Shown here piece by piece: positions 36,322-49,473 of a DNA stretch of 64,000 nucleotides. Where the stretch lies: assembly GCA_011009095.1 (NCBI GenBank), contig VTPC01090889.1, positions 62,001-126,000 of the forward strand. The letters run 5' to 3'. A program made the translations under genes and the position numbers. Under the pieces are notes generated by a model. That model made no database searches and had not been told where the DNA came from. It saw only the letters and a list, made by a program, of their open reading frames with translations. How positions within the stretch are numbered: position 1 is the first letter of the stretch; the number at the start of each line of letters is the position of its first letter. This stretch comes from Ignelater luminosus (lineage: Eukaryota > Arthropoda > Insecta > Coleoptera > Elateridae).

Positions 36322-36849
36322 TCACTCCTTATCCGATTCAATACCAGATAACTTTTTCAATAAAGTATCCATAGAAACTTTTTTTCTATTTAAGAAAGCT
36401 TTACTAGAAGGTAATCTCTTTGCTTTTAGCTGTCGTTTCCTTAATTTCAACTTACTTGCACCAGCAATATCTTCGTGGAATTTTATAGAACGCTTGAACT
36501 TTTTCGTACTTACATATTGTTGCTGGTTATGAAGTTGTTTTGGTTCTTCAAAAATAGTTTCTAAAGTAGATGGCAGTCTTTTAACTTTTTTAGATAAATA
36601 GTATTTTTCAATATCATTTGAATCCTTGCTTAATTTTTGCATTTTGGTAGTTACATCATTTGAAAAGTCTGTTTTATCTAGGGGACGTATTCTTTTTCTT
36701 AGTGATCTCCTAGGTTTACATGCTTCATTTTCATCTACCTCTTTCGGTGCTTTGGTTTCCTTATCAATACTTATATTATTGTCATTTATAACTATAATTT
36801 CTTCAGAACTAAGATTCATTGAAGACATGATATCTGTGTTTAACTCCAT
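36322..36849 (-). CDS. Small basic protein with a Tantalus-like motif
   Basis: A single open exon of 175 aa from ATG 36,849. The open frame extends further 5' to 36,957, but that part lacks an ATG and contains an acceptor-like TTTGTAAACAG near 36,862, so I take it as 5' UTR with a possible small intron. The protein starts acidic. It then has a basic patch (KPRRSLRKRIRP, residues 45-56), the motif YYLSKKVKRLPSTLETIFEE (residues 83-102) and a Lys/Arg-rich tail. The LP-TLETI-EEP pattern recalls the Tantalus domain found in fly Tantalus and vertebrate PRR14-type proteins. It probably acts in the nucleus. The family call is from memory of the motif and is moderate. Confidence 0.6.
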   Translation of the reverse strand: MELNTDIMSSMNLSSEEIIVINDNNISIDKETKAPKEVDENEACKPRRSLRKRIRPLDKTDFSNDVTTKMQKLSKDSNDIEKYYLSKKVKRLPSTLETIFEEPKQLHNQQQYVSTKKFKRSIKFHEDIAGASKLKLRKRQLKAKRLPSSKAFLNRKKVSMDTLLKKLSGIESDKE

Positions 36850-37123
36850 TATTTCTTGTCTACAACATTCATATCTGTTTACAAATACAATCACTTTTAA
36901 CAGAAACATACAAAACGAATTGCTCCACCATAGTCTCTGAGGAATAATTTGGTTCACGTTGAGTTTTTCTTTGGAAAGACAACGACGTTACACTGGGACA
37001 CTTGTCATCTTATTTCAAATGTTTCTGAATTCTGACGTTTCACAAATCACAATCAAAAATAAAACGAACTACTTGAAGTTGCAACTGTTATTACCAAGGT
37101 TGCAACTTATGCCGCTCAATCGC

Positions 37124-40100
37124 AGGCTACGCTAAAAGTTAGACCGTACCTCGCAATGTGCGCATGCGCTTGTTTAAAATTGAATTAGGCGCGATCTGTA
37201 GATATTTAAAAAGCGCGCGGTTGTATTCAGTTTCAACATTTTTTTATGAGCCTAAATACAGTACATACATAGTGCAAAGGGCATATTAAATAACACAGAG
37301 TTCGTTTTTAAATCTATTGAAGTTCATAATCATGTAACAATTGTATGTATTCCAATTAATTTGAATTCTACAGGACTTCTACGTAGAATCACAGTTCATT
37401 TCTTTTTAAACTTAGTAGTACTGAGCAGTGGTAGTTTTCATAGAAAATAATATTTCCCATCTTCATTATTGCTTAAAGTACACTGCATATTTATAATAGG
37501 AAAAATATATTTATAATTAATTCTTTTATATACCTAAAGGCTGTTTGACACAATTTTAGATTTGACATCAAATGTAACATCAAGTTCTCAACACTACAGC
37601 TGTTTTCCATTTCACTGATCTACTCAAAATCAATCACAACTGTTAAGTGAAGTTAAGCTCCCCTCGTTAAATCAGCTAAATGAAAAATATAGGAATGATC
37701 CCTTATTGCTATTGATATTAAATCTAGCATTGTGGTAAATGGTCCTTATCTATAAAAATAATACAAATATAAAGGAAAGTGCCATTATATTAAAGTTGAA
37801 GCAGTATTTATCAGCAGTCTGTGTATTAGGATCCTAGTAACTAAAGCTTTACTGTTATGGATATACTTCTCTTTCTAATTTTTTTAAAAGAATCGTGTAA
37901 AATGCCTCTTAAAAATAAAAATGCCACAAAAATATTATAGATATCTTTTTATTATTATTAATACATTATTTAGAATTAGGATACAAACAATACATTTATA
38001 TCAGCATCTCCTTCTTTATGTTAGAAAATATTCCTGTTTCTCCATTTTTCTTTTATTTGTAATATCAGTATCATCTTGTTTTATTAATTTTAAAATGGTT
38101 TTTAACTTCTTCGAATATGTTTCAAAATCTAATTCATTTAGAGCATTCAGAATTTCTTGGTTTCCCATTCTTCTTATAGCTTCTCTATCGACTTCATTTG
38201 TTCCTTCATCGATAGCCCTTTTACTCTCAATAAAATCCTGGATTTCTTCTTGATGAGAATTTTTAATTTCTTTGCTTTGATCACCAAGTGCCTCTACGTC
38301 TCCTAAAACAGAATTATCTTCCTTCTCCTGTTCATACAAGCATACCAAATGGATATACGCTTGCAAATATTAGTTTTTACAGAATATTCATGGCATTGAC
38401 ACTTATACCTGTGGAAACAAATTTTACATACCCTGCAATACAAAAACCTGCAATCTGTTTCACAAATGTCATTATATGTAATACTATAAAACTCTTCACC
38501 TTTGGAGGACCTTACCTGAAATTCTCCAAACCCTACCTCTGTGATTAAATTCCTGTCCATCCGTTCTGCAGTTTTATGTCGTTTTAATGTTACCTTGTCC
38601 TGGTAGCTATTAGCATTTGGTCTTTCCATATTTAATATTCTCTGCCACATTTTTGAATCCACTAGATCTTCAATCTTATCTAAAAGTTTTTCTACAGTGA
38701 TGTTGGTCCTTCTTTTTATTTGGTTGGTTTTCAATAAATTATTCAAACTTTCTAATGCCATATTAATAAATAATACCTACAACAAAAAAGAGATAATCAA
38801 ATTAAATATATAATATAGCTACAATAAAATTTACTTTTGTAAATAATCTAAAAAGTCTATTTCCTGAGCATGTTTCAATTTATCGAAGTATTCATTAGAC
38901 AGTTTTACAAATTCATTTACTTTAGTTTCGTTTAAGATTTTCTTCAAATCATTTTTCATTGTTTTCTTGATTTCAGCGTTTTTTATTTTATTTCTTCCTT
39001 GCAAATTCCAGTTTTTTATAACGTGCCATGTACATAAAAGTTTTCTGGGTTCACTCTTCATCACCTTTACCCACGTATTATAATATTTGGGATCGTCATC
39101 ACTCATGAAATATTCTGGCTGCAATTCTTCTCCCACTTTTTTCTTCAAAGCACCTAAAAAAAGCTCTTGAGCCACCTGATCTAATCTATTCATTAAAAAG
39201 AAAGCCACGGGAAATCCTGCATTTTTGTCATCTTTTACAAGCATGATCGTTAAATCCATCCCCTTTCTATTTGTGCAGTGAGTACCATCCATACAAATTA
39301 TTTTTCCGGAATCTTTTAATTTCTTCTCCATAGTTGCATTCATAAATCCCACAACAAAATCTGTATCTTTTAGAACAGGATGACTTTCACCTAAAAATAA
39401 TCATAAAAGCCCTCCACCACTACCTCTATATACCATCACCAGCACTCCACATAGACATTTATTAGATTTTTGCCAATTCAAAGATAAATAGATAAAAATT
39501 TTATGTATACATATTTTTAATTAAAAAATGACAGCAAAGACCCACCACCAAGTAATGCATTTCTAATAGTAACAATAATAAATAATACAATTATCACTTA
39601 CACACGGTTGTACATGTTAATATTATTATAATCACCAAACCCCGAATTATAAGCAAATGGCAAAAACGAAACAACTTGGATGTGCTTCATTTCATGATTG
39701 GTAAAAACCACTGGTTAATATTTGTTATTTTGTAATGTTTATTATAAAAGAATACTGTACATACAACTACCAATAGTTTTTATCAACACAACATGCTACT
39801 CTCACCTTCCTGTTTAAAGAAAAAAGCATAATTTTTTCTATTTTGATTCCATTCTTGAACTTTCAAACCAACAGCTATGACATCGTTATCATGTCTCCTT
39901 TTATCTATGTTGTGTTTTTTGGTTAAATAATTAATATCTTTTCTGCTTGCTAAATTAAACCTGCTCAGTTTATTACATTCCACTTTTCTTACATCATCCA
40001 AAATTCGATCAATAGAAATACCAATTTTTAGTTTATTTACAATCATGTTTTTTTCCACCCTAGTTAGATATTGACTTCTTATTTCCTCGTCATGTCCAAC

Positions 40101-41152
40101 ATGAGTTTTCCAAAATTTGATGGATGCTTGATCTACGATGTTATTTAAGTTCATTAGGGACTTTTAAATTATATATATATATATAATTATTTTCTTTTAC
40201 CATTTTCATAAAATTTAATAACTAAATGTGATGGACATACCCCTTGAATTTTAATAGATCCTCCAGTTTTTTCGGTTCGTATTTTACAATTGCTTTTATG
40301 GCCTTGAATAAATAATATGACTTGATGTTATACGCAATAGATTTTTTAATAATGAATATTCACCTTTTAGGTCGCTTCTATTACAAGCATAACGAATTTC
40401 GTTCCCTTTTTTATTTTGCTTTCGCCCGCATATAAAATAATTTGCTTCGATCTGTGCTGTTTGTAGCCAAACAGCAACTTCATCCTTGCTACAAAAAGAT
40501 AAATATATTTCATCTACACTTACCTGGTGACTTTCAGTTAAATGCTGCATTAAATTTTCATAAGTGCCTGTTTCAATCAAGCATAAAGAACATTTGATGC
40601 GACTGATTCTTGAAATCTTGACTATCTTATTGTGGACATTCTTGATGTGTCTATTTCTTGAACTGCTACTAGAGAATTCCTTGTAACAATACTGGCACTT
40701 ATTAGATTCCATGTTGATACCTATTTATCTAAATTCTAATAAGATCTAAACCTAAATAATCTTATTAACTACAAATACTAATGTAAAAGATTTTTACAAA
40801 GTATCAATTACAGCTAGTGAATAAAATTTTAAATAAAAAAACTAAATATAATAATTATGTTAAATAAATTACATCTAATAACAACTTCAATTAGTTTAAG
40901 GCAGGATTAATTAATTCATACGAACTGTTTTTAAATAAATCCACAGGTAATTTGCTTCAGAACCACCAAAATGCAAGCGATGCAAGATGCAAGTGTTTGC
41001 AGATTATTGACAGTTTCGTTTTCCCGCCAAATCACTATTATCAATTTCTAGTTAGTTACTAACTTAGTAACCATTAAGTAATGGTAGCTCTGAATGTTGT
41101 GAATTTACGCATGCGCAACTGCCGAGGTTCGGTCTAACTTTTAGCGTAGCCT
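37124..41152 (-). mobile_element. Mutator-like (MULE) DNA transposon with perfect 9-bp target duplication
   Basis: A 4,029-bp element with terminal inverted repeats starting AGGCTACGCTAAAAGTTAG at both ends. The repeats extend through GACCG(T/A)ACCTCG and GCGCATGCG. It is flanked on both sides by ctcaatcgc, a 9-bp duplication that is the mark of Mutator-type insertion. It carries one multi-exon transposase gene on the minus strand (38,016-40,712). The perfect duplication and well-kept ends suggest a young insertion. The left end lies about 275 bp upstream of the Tantalus-like start codon. Confidence 0.92.
38016..40712 (-). CDS. MULE transposase with C2H2 and SWIM zinc fingers (probably disrupted)
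   Basis: Exons that fit in phase are 40,712-40,364, 40,302-40,201, 40,132-39,806 and 39,390-38,835, followed by a segment from 38,776. The N-terminus has two C2H2 fingers (CQYC...HIKNVH and CSLC...HLTESH), then a Cys/His region (YFICGRK to VCPSH). The MULE core has IICMDGTHCTNRKG and EYFMSDDDPKYYNTW...LLCTWHVIKNW. A SWIM-type finger follows (YKCQCHEYSVKTNICK). Two problems are visible. The join between 38,835 and 38,776 does not keep frame with obvious sites. Near 38,355 two extra bases break the frame just before the SWIM histidine, and the remainder (IHLVCLYEQEKED onward) continues in the next frame to 38,016. So this copy is probably inactive, or has an unusual splice there. Confidence 0.8.
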
Positions 41153-41191
41153 CTCAATCGCGCAACGGTTATTTATGCAATATTGCCGTGT

Positions 41192-41345
41192 ATTTTATAA
41201 GTTTCCAGGCTCAAAGAAATTAAGTAAATATTCACCGAATTCCTTCGGAGTCGTCACTGAATCTGCGTCTGTCTGTCCGCATTTTTTTTAATTTTGAAAT
41301 TTTGATTACAGATTTGGATTCTATCAAAATGGTAGTTTGCTACAA
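41192..41345 (+). repeat. Fragment of a dispersed repeat (CTTCGGAGTCGT family)
   Basis: Matches the start of the copies at 58,982-59,345 (+) and about 53,520-53,895 (-). Shared blocks are GAATT/CC-(C/G)GGAGT-CGT(C/T)ACTGAAT(C/T)TGCG, TCTGTCTGTCCGCATTTTTT and AATTTTGAAATTTTGA. It lies just outside the MULE. Family not identified. Confidence 0.6.
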
Positions 41346-43899
41346 ATTTGACACAAGATTTATCAGACACGCATGTGCACTAGCACCAAAATTGCTTTGC
41401 GCAATGTGAAATGAAAATGAAAATATAGCATCTGATTTTGCTCAATGTCAATTGGTGTCAGTCGTCAGTTTCTAATGTTTTGAGATTGAATCCTTCTTTT
41501 TCACTTTCTATTCATTAATGTTTTGAATCTATAACGGCGTGTCCAACAATGCAAAATCCAGTATTATATGATGCTGCTACTGGTAGGTGCTAGTAGATTA
41601 TTATTATTAGCGTTATTAGTACTAACAAACGTACCAACAAAAATGAAAGAGAGAAGGCGAATTTGGTCTATAAAGTGATTACAAAGACGCGTGCTAAGCA
41701 GAGGTGTACCAAATAGTATGCTGAATAAAGAACTTGTACTTAAAGATCCGTATTCCGACGACTTTCAATTTTGTTTCTTTTTTAATTTTAAATGTTATTT
41801 TGGTTGAGAACAAATGTTGATGTTATTTAACTTAATAAGTGTTTTTCTCAAAACAATTGTTATGTAAAAGGTATCAAATTTTTCACACCATCATTCAACC
41901 AGTGAAGTAGTCTATCAAAATCTGTAAAAAAACTGGGGTTGTAATTTAAAAAAAATAATGATGACGTCATAGCTCAAGAACACAATATGTCAAAAAACAT
42001 CTTTCTGTGCTCATAAATGCCTTATTGGAATATAAAATCGACGTGTTCAAGTATTTTTCAAAAAACAAATTTATAAGAAAATTATGAATTTTGTTCCGAA
42101 CTTCCGAATTTTCAAAAAACTTTTTTTGCCTCACATTTTTCGTCCAACTTGTCTTTCTAACGTATCAGCCTTATGTTTTCAAAAAAGTCGTCAGACAGGA
42201 AGTTTATCGATTTTCGCTGGCGAATATCTCGGAAACTATAACATATAGGAAGAAAATGAACATATACATTCTTGTAGGAAATTCAATTATCTTTTATTTT
42301 GTATGCAATACTTTTTACCGTACGACGCATCGTTTCCGAGTTATAAGCAAAAACCCGAAAACGGGGACCTTTCCACCCCCCCTCACTCCCTGAAGCAGCA
42401 GGGCTAGGGGCAGGGACTTTTAGTATCTTTTCTTCCTAACTACTCCCAACACATTCCTCAAGAGAAAAATTGTCCCCCATTCCATGTCCTCTATACGGCC
42501 CCTTTTTGGGCATTCATTGACTGGACTAATACTTTGATACTTTTTTTAAGATTGCCATTAAGATTAATATTTTGCGTATTTAAGAAGAATTCTAATTCTT
42601 TGAATGGAAAGTAGTCTTTCCGTGAGTTTTTACCCTCGGTGTCGATCTCTTCTGCAAATTATTAATAAGCTTCAAATATCTAAAAAATTAAATGAAAAAA
42701 GTAGTTAAATCCACAAAATACTTCTTTCATTGCATCGAATGGTAATCCACTATATGAGAGATCTATTTCAAGAAACCTTCTAAAGAAATCTTGCAAAAAA
42801 CTGTCATATAATGGATGGTGTGGAGTCACGCTTCCCTTGGAAGTACAACAAAGCCAGAAATTTTGAATCTAATAATGTTAATGTGGTATATGGTCAGGTC
42901 CGTAGCCAGGCCCTAGGAAATTTTGAGCCACCCCTCGAATGAAAGCTTAGAAAATATCCTTTGTCTTTGTTCATAATTTTTAATCCTTAAAGTAGGAAGT
43001 GAACCCTTAGTACCTTCGTTATTGTCTTACTCCCCGTTTTGTGTAGCCAAAATGATTCTCTAATTTTCTTTATAGAGTACCCATTGGAGTCTGGCATAAA
43101 TCCTTTCATTCTAAAGTTTTGCCATATTAAAACGGTTGTGTCTAAGATCTAAACAACTTTCTTCGCATCAGACTCTCTAGTTATTGATGATGTTACTAGT
43201 GGAAGTAGTAAAGTAGCTATTTTTGCTATTGTGCTATCTATAACCTCATGTCTATTGCACGTAACAAAAGCTCTGTTTCGGGTGTTTATGTCTCAATTAT
43301 TTGTCATTAAAATTTAAATGAAAACTCTTCTCTCCCTTTTGTGATGGAACGTCTAACAGCTTGAAGTCCGGGGAATGTTTTTGACTCTTCAGTGTAGATT
43401 CACCGAATTCTGTTTAAACATCATCATCACGTGAAAGATGCAATCTAAGATCATATTAATTGTCAGCAATTTTAAAAACCACAAGGTTGGAGTGCAAGAG
43501 CCTGCAGTTAATTTTAGAATTGTTTTATATTTCCGTTAACGTTTATAGCCGTTGGGGTATGACATATCAAAAGCTACCCAAAGAATCTACTAGAGCCATC
43601 CCTATCAAGTTAGTTATTGTTATTATTTACGGACTTTGACCACCCATTTACTTACTCGGAAAAATTCGTTGGTTTTGCGATGTAATAACCTGCGATTATC
43701 TTTTTATGTAATTTCTCTCAAGCCTAACTGTTTTGAAACACCCTATGTGTGAAGGTTATACAGTGACATTTTGCAGTAGTAACTTTTAAATTACTCCAAT
43801 GGCATTACCGTCATTAGAAAAACAAATCCAAAACAAAGATTTTTTTAGGTTAAGAATTCGAAATCTTAAGTTTTATAAAATTTACAAAAAATATTTATA
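41346..43899. other. Intergenic region upstream of the CINP-like gene
   Basis: No gene recognised. The stretch 42,050-42,400 looks like old repeat DNA with overlapping short open frames. The stretch 42,896-43,000 (GGTCCGTAGCCAGG... followed by C-rich DNA) recalls ends of dispersed insect repeats, but I found no partner copy in the window. The CINP-like promoter lies near the right end. Confidence 0.4.
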
Positions 43900-44628
43900 A
43901 TGGATTCAAGCAATAAAACGCTTGGCGATGGAGAGAGCACCAAATGCTATTCGCCAGTTATACGTAAGTGTAAATATCTTATTGTAAAGAACAAAAAATA
44001 ATGCACTCACAAGTTATTAAATTGCAGTACCAGATAATTCTGCTATTTCACCTCAAAAGAATTTAACTGGGTTACCTCGTGTAGCAAAAGACATAGCAAG
44101 TGATGTATATAGTAACATACAAAATTGGAACGAAAATCATATAAAAGGTGCTAATATAACTAAATCTATTGCACAATTGAAAACGAACAATTCAAAAGCA
44201 GTACATCCAGATGGACTAGAAAGTCTTACTAATGCTTTATATGAAGTAGTTCAGAAACTTACAGGGATAGCAAAAGCCCTAGAATTTTTAGCCTCTCAAA
44301 TGAACGCTTTAGTGAAAGTACATAAGAAACCAACGCCTCTATTTCTTTCTTTAAGTAATAATCAGCTAGCTGCATTAGTTGAGAATATTGCAGAAGCTTA
44401 TCAGTCTGAATTAAAGGTAGGTATGCATTTTTATAATGGTTAAGATATTAACAAAAGCATTTATTCTAGATTAAAGAACATGTTTTAGAAAATATAGCTC
44501 ATACAAAAGATGATAGTGAATTAATGTTTTATGCAGTTTCTTGGACGCATCAGAAAAATATTACAAATGATATTAATCTTAAGTTAGAAACTTTGTTAAC
44601 TGAAACTGGACATAGAAAAATTACATAA
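43900..44628 (+). CDS. CINP: CDK2-interacting protein-like (CINP)
   Basis: Three exons: 43,900-43,963, 44,028-44,416 and 44,470-44,628, giving 203 aa (human CINP is 212). Junction phases are 1 and 0 with GT-AG sites. The central part has the family-like stretch LPRVAKDIASDVYSNIQNW, followed by helical, probably coiled-coil segments (ALYEVVQKLTGIAKALEFL and LSNNQLAALVENIAEAYQSE). The C-terminus has LMFYAVSWTHQKNI. CINP links CDC7/CDK2 and the ATR-ATRIP checkpoint at replication origins. The assignment rests on length, exon-wide helical pattern and the LPR-AKD motif, recalled rather than searched. AATAAA at 44,726-44,731 is a plausible poly(A) signal. Confidence 0.8.
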
Positions 44629-46468
44629 AATATATAAGCCCGAGAAATGTAAAAGTCTCTATTTTTCTTTTTCTTGTTTATTTTAAGTAGTGGCAAAAAT
44701 TCAGCCAGGGATATTGTAAAATTGAAATAAATAGGTACTATATGATGATTTGATATATTAAATGCACATCTTTTAGTTTTTTTGACTTATTCAGATTTTA
44801 ATTTTAATAGATCATCTTGATTTTATGTAACAATCACTTTTTAATGAGTGTTTTTGATTTTCTGTAGGTAATGTCTTCAAAATGTAAAAAAATGTTTTTA
44901 ATTTTGGATTAAAAATTATATCCCTTTTGGAAAATGTAATTCTCTCAGTTCTTTCTCCATAAATTAACTCTTCCAGATGTGGCTATAGACAGAATACAGA
45001 TTGTTCCAAAACTAATGCTCATTCCCTTGTGATTGATTCTCTGCACAACCTTGGTTATTAAGGTATCAACAAAAGTAGTAACTTTTAATGTTAAATTGTA
45101 TTTAAAGGAGATCAAGAATTATTATTTATATTAGAAACAGTTTCAAAATATACTCAACTAAGTCTCATTTGCACAATGCAGCAGCAAAGTACTTACCCTC
45201 TCCAGTATGTCTTTGCCACAACTGCCTGAAGCTGGGTGTGAGGCAGTTACAGTTTCTGGTTCAACAACTCCTGTGCACACATTTTCTGTGAAAGGTGCAA
45301 AGGAGTGATGTAGGGTGACCTAGGAAGCAAAGCTATTGGTCCCCCTCTACCAATCCAGTGGTATGAGAAGATGATATGCAGGTAATTTCAGACTTGCATA
45401 CTCCATTGTGCTGGGACTCCCAATGGAACATCCTCTAGCAACAATGAAAAATTGAAAATTTGAGTTAAAGTTGAGAAATCACTGTCTAGTCCTATAACTC
45501 TGTAATGAAGGCTGATCCAACATTTTGTCTTTCTTGTTGTTCAGTTTATTTTTCTATATCGAATTGATCACTGGAAGGACAAGCGTTACTTTCTGAACAC
45601 CCTGTATGTGATGTAAAATCTAGATTCAGCATAAAGAATTAATTTAAAATGATATTCTAGACAATAATGTTCTGATAATCATTCCAAAAAAAAAACCTTT
45701 ATTCCTTCCACACAGACTATTTCCTTTATAGATATGATCTGAATGCATAATGAAAGATTGGTAAAAATCAAACTAAATTGTAAGTACATTTTGAATGAAT
45801 AGAAAAAGATCTCCAAATTGTTAATAGTCTCAAGTTTAGTTTAACACCAAGTTTCACAGGTTAGCTACTATAGATTTAGCACGAGAACAACTTCAGAAAA
45901 AAAATTTTTTTTTCTTTTGGTTCTGTGGAACTGGAGAATATAGGGTACAAGGAAAATTAAAGAACCTCTCTTGAGGTTGAGCTCTATTAAATACAAAGAG
46001 CGCATCAGAGAAATATTTCTGGACTGCGTAATGTCTGCAATACCTGTAACTAACAATTTATTTATCCTGTTTTCTTAAATGTTATTGCAATTTTCTTAAT
46101 AAATATAACCTTGAATTTTAAGTTTCAAAATTTGTTTGACAATAATAACTTATATTATGTCGTGTTAGTCGAAGAATCAAAAATTCAAAACTAAATGCAC
46201 TTAAAAGTGGTTTTGATTTGATCTCTGGCTCCACATGTCCATCTATCGAAATTGGAAATATTAAATAATTTAAAACATTTGACCCGTTAACTGCGTATGC
46301 GCCAGATTTACCTCTGCAACGTTCAAGGTCATTGCTGTCAAGCGAGTTGTTGGTGCAGTACAAGTTTAGCATAAACAAAGTTCGTCAACTTTGTGTATTT
46401 TAAGTTTTATTAATAGAAAGCTTTGTATAGTTTTAATTTTCTATTAATGTCTTTCGGATATATTAAAT
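44629..46468. other. Spacer between CINP-like and NTAQ1
   Basis: CINP-like 3' flank with AATAAA at 44,726, then DNA of less extreme AT content near 45,170-45,440 with no coding signal I can support, then the NTAQ1 promoter region. ACACCCTGTATG near 45,598 looks like a stray transposon terminus. Confidence 0.4.
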
Positions 46469-49436
46469 ATGGCCTCGGAATCAAATACTCAAATTATACA
46501 ACGATCTAATTCTGAAAACCCCAAAAAAATATTGATTAACCTATTTCCAAAACAAACTGAGTGCTCCTATGTATCATGTTATTGGTAAGTAGTTTTAAAA
46601 ATAATTTTTTTAAATTTATTTTACTAAAAAATTATATATAAATATGTTGGTAAAAATTTATGTTTCAAATATTTATTGGCAATATTTGTTTGGGCTTGTT
46701 ATTTATTCCAGACTTCTGAAACGATTTCATATTTTGTAAGAAATAGAGGTGGTTTTGTAGCTTTTCTGTGTTTCAAAATTGTTAATGTAAATTGATTTGT
46801 TTGAAACTCATTCCATAACAAAATTGTTAGTATGTATTGATTTAAAGTTACTAAGAACATTGCATGTAGGCATTTGCAGTTTTAATGTGATAAAATGTAA
46901 TAGGTATATTATATCTAGGTTAATTTCTAAATTGCAAAATATTTTGGTTAATTTACATAATTTATGTAAGATGTATCAAGTATGACAAGGATCTTACATT
47001 TTGTTCTATTATTTAACAGATTTACATACTTTAAAGAGCGTAACATACTCTTAAAGTAATTTAGATTTTAAAAGAAGTTGCAAGATAATGTTTTTTATTA
47101 TTTATTATTTAAAAGATCTTTTTAATTGTTATTTTTATTTATTAGGTAATAATGTATTTCAATACTAATTTAATTATTCAAAAGAATGTCTTATTGATTT
47201 ATTCCATTGAGCGATTTTTATTTATCCAGATTTAACGCAATATTTTGCAAAGTTTTCATGTTAACTACAATAAAAGAAGACAATAAAAAATGACCTTAAT
47301 TATGTTTTCTTTATCATATTTTAACAATGGTGTTATGTTTTTGATATAATATTTAAACGAGTCAGATTTTGCAAAGCTAAAATGTCGCATATACATATTA
47401 TTTTATGACCTGTAAGCATGCAACTCTTTTTCTATTTTGCATGAACTTTATTTTGTGCTTAATTAAGTGCTTGTATGTGTGTGTGAGTGAATAGTGTGTG
47501 TATGTGTTTGTATTAAGATTTAAAACTGATAACATGGTTAGAATACATTTATTCTGAAAATATATTTCATTATTATTAAAAGACTTTTTTTTAGTTTAGG
47601 TGTAATCATGCTCAACATAAAACAAACTACAATACTTTTGTTGTTATTATTGATTTAGTTTACAATTGAATTTAATTAATCAAGTTTTGATTAATGGGGT
47701 AAAGGCTGTAAGTTGGGTGACTCCTTACAAAATTGTTACTAACAACAAACATTAGGGTGGGTCTTGAATGTAATCATTGAAGCTGATACTGTTATATTTC
47801 TAATGCAGATATGAGGTACCATTTAGATTAAAGGTGTTGTTAACTGGTTTGACCACTTTATCTTACAATTAGTAAATCAGGCAAACATCTCTAACCCCCA
47901 TTTCATAAGTAAAATCATTCAATTCATTTTGACATTTTCATTCTCTGTACAGGGCAAACGCCGGCTAAGGAACTCTTTAAATAAAAAATTCTCTGTGTAT
48001 CTTAGGCCAAAATCCTTGGATATGTCAACCTTATTTCCCAATGGGGCATCTATTTGAATGATTTTCATTTTTTACTTTACCCCCACCCTTACCCCCGATG
48101 ACGTTTTTTTTATGGCAAGCCTAATTTTTTCTTATAGATTCTGATTCTCTTAAAAATTTTGTGTACAGCAAGCATACAATTATATCAGTGGCATAACTAC
48201 AAGCTGATTTATTCCAGATAGAAAAAATACACCATAAATAACAAATGAAACCAAGTAAACAGTTTTAAATATTAAACACAGAAACAAAAATATCAAACTA
48301 CAAAACATTACAACTTAAATTAAAATAAAATTTTAAAAATCTAACTATCAAATTAAGTATTCGAACTGGGACCCATGTACTTCTTGGCAAAAGGCAAGTC
48401 TTTGGATAAACTCAATGACACGTTGTGAAGCATATTTGGGGTAATCGTTTGAATTTCGTCTCAAATCCTTTCTATTAACATTTGGATAGAATTTGGTTTA
48501 TGAAAATAGATTTTATTTTTATTGCCTCTCGTCTCCCAATCCAGCAACCTGGAAATGCTTCATTCAAATAGTCCATAGTAGAAATAGTTAAGGTTCCTTC
48601 AATAAAATAGGGACCTATAAAATTCTATTGCTGATAATGCCCACTCAAACATTAAATTTTTCGGAATATTGAGTATGGGCCTCCATCATCCAATGTAGAT
48701 TTTGGAGTGCCCAATAGTGACAGTTTTGTTTGTAATCCGCCCCATTAAGACAAAATGTTGCTTCATCAGAAAAGATAATTTGGTTGATTATCAGCATTAC
48801 ATCTTTCCATCATATTATCACAAAACTGAAGCCTACGGTCCGATCTTGAACTAAACTCACCTTGTATGGATGCCACTTCACAACAGACGTTTGACTAACA
48901 TTATTACTAGCAACCAGCACTTGAGTAATGCTGTAAGGATTTTCTTGCACTTCCAACACAATATTTTTAATTCTACATCTTCTGACACAGTTAGGTGTTG
49001 TCGGGATCACACCTAACATGCCCCCTTTCAGAAAACTTTCTTTTGTCTATCTCTGTATCCTCTCATAATCAAAATTTTGATTTTTTGTTTTTCAGTTAAA
49101 AAACACACCATTTTACATTAAATTAATAGGTAACAACACAGAACGATAAAAAGATAAAGAATTGGGTGCTGTCAACAAATTGTCAACTACAAAATTTTAT
49201 AGTAGGCAGTTCTGGCTAACAATATGGATATGTTTCATATCTAACTAATGTTGTGATGCTTTTGTTTTTAAATTTCTGTATTCCTACAGTCTATAATAAA
49301 TATATAATAATGGTTTGACTAGATAATGTTGACAAGGTTGCCATTTCACCGTGCCACATGAAGTTTGACAACACTGATTGGTATCATTTTGAGGTTATAT
49401 GGCTGAAGATGGAAGTTCAGATAGTTTTGTTGTCTT

Positions 49437-49473
<37 letters not shown>

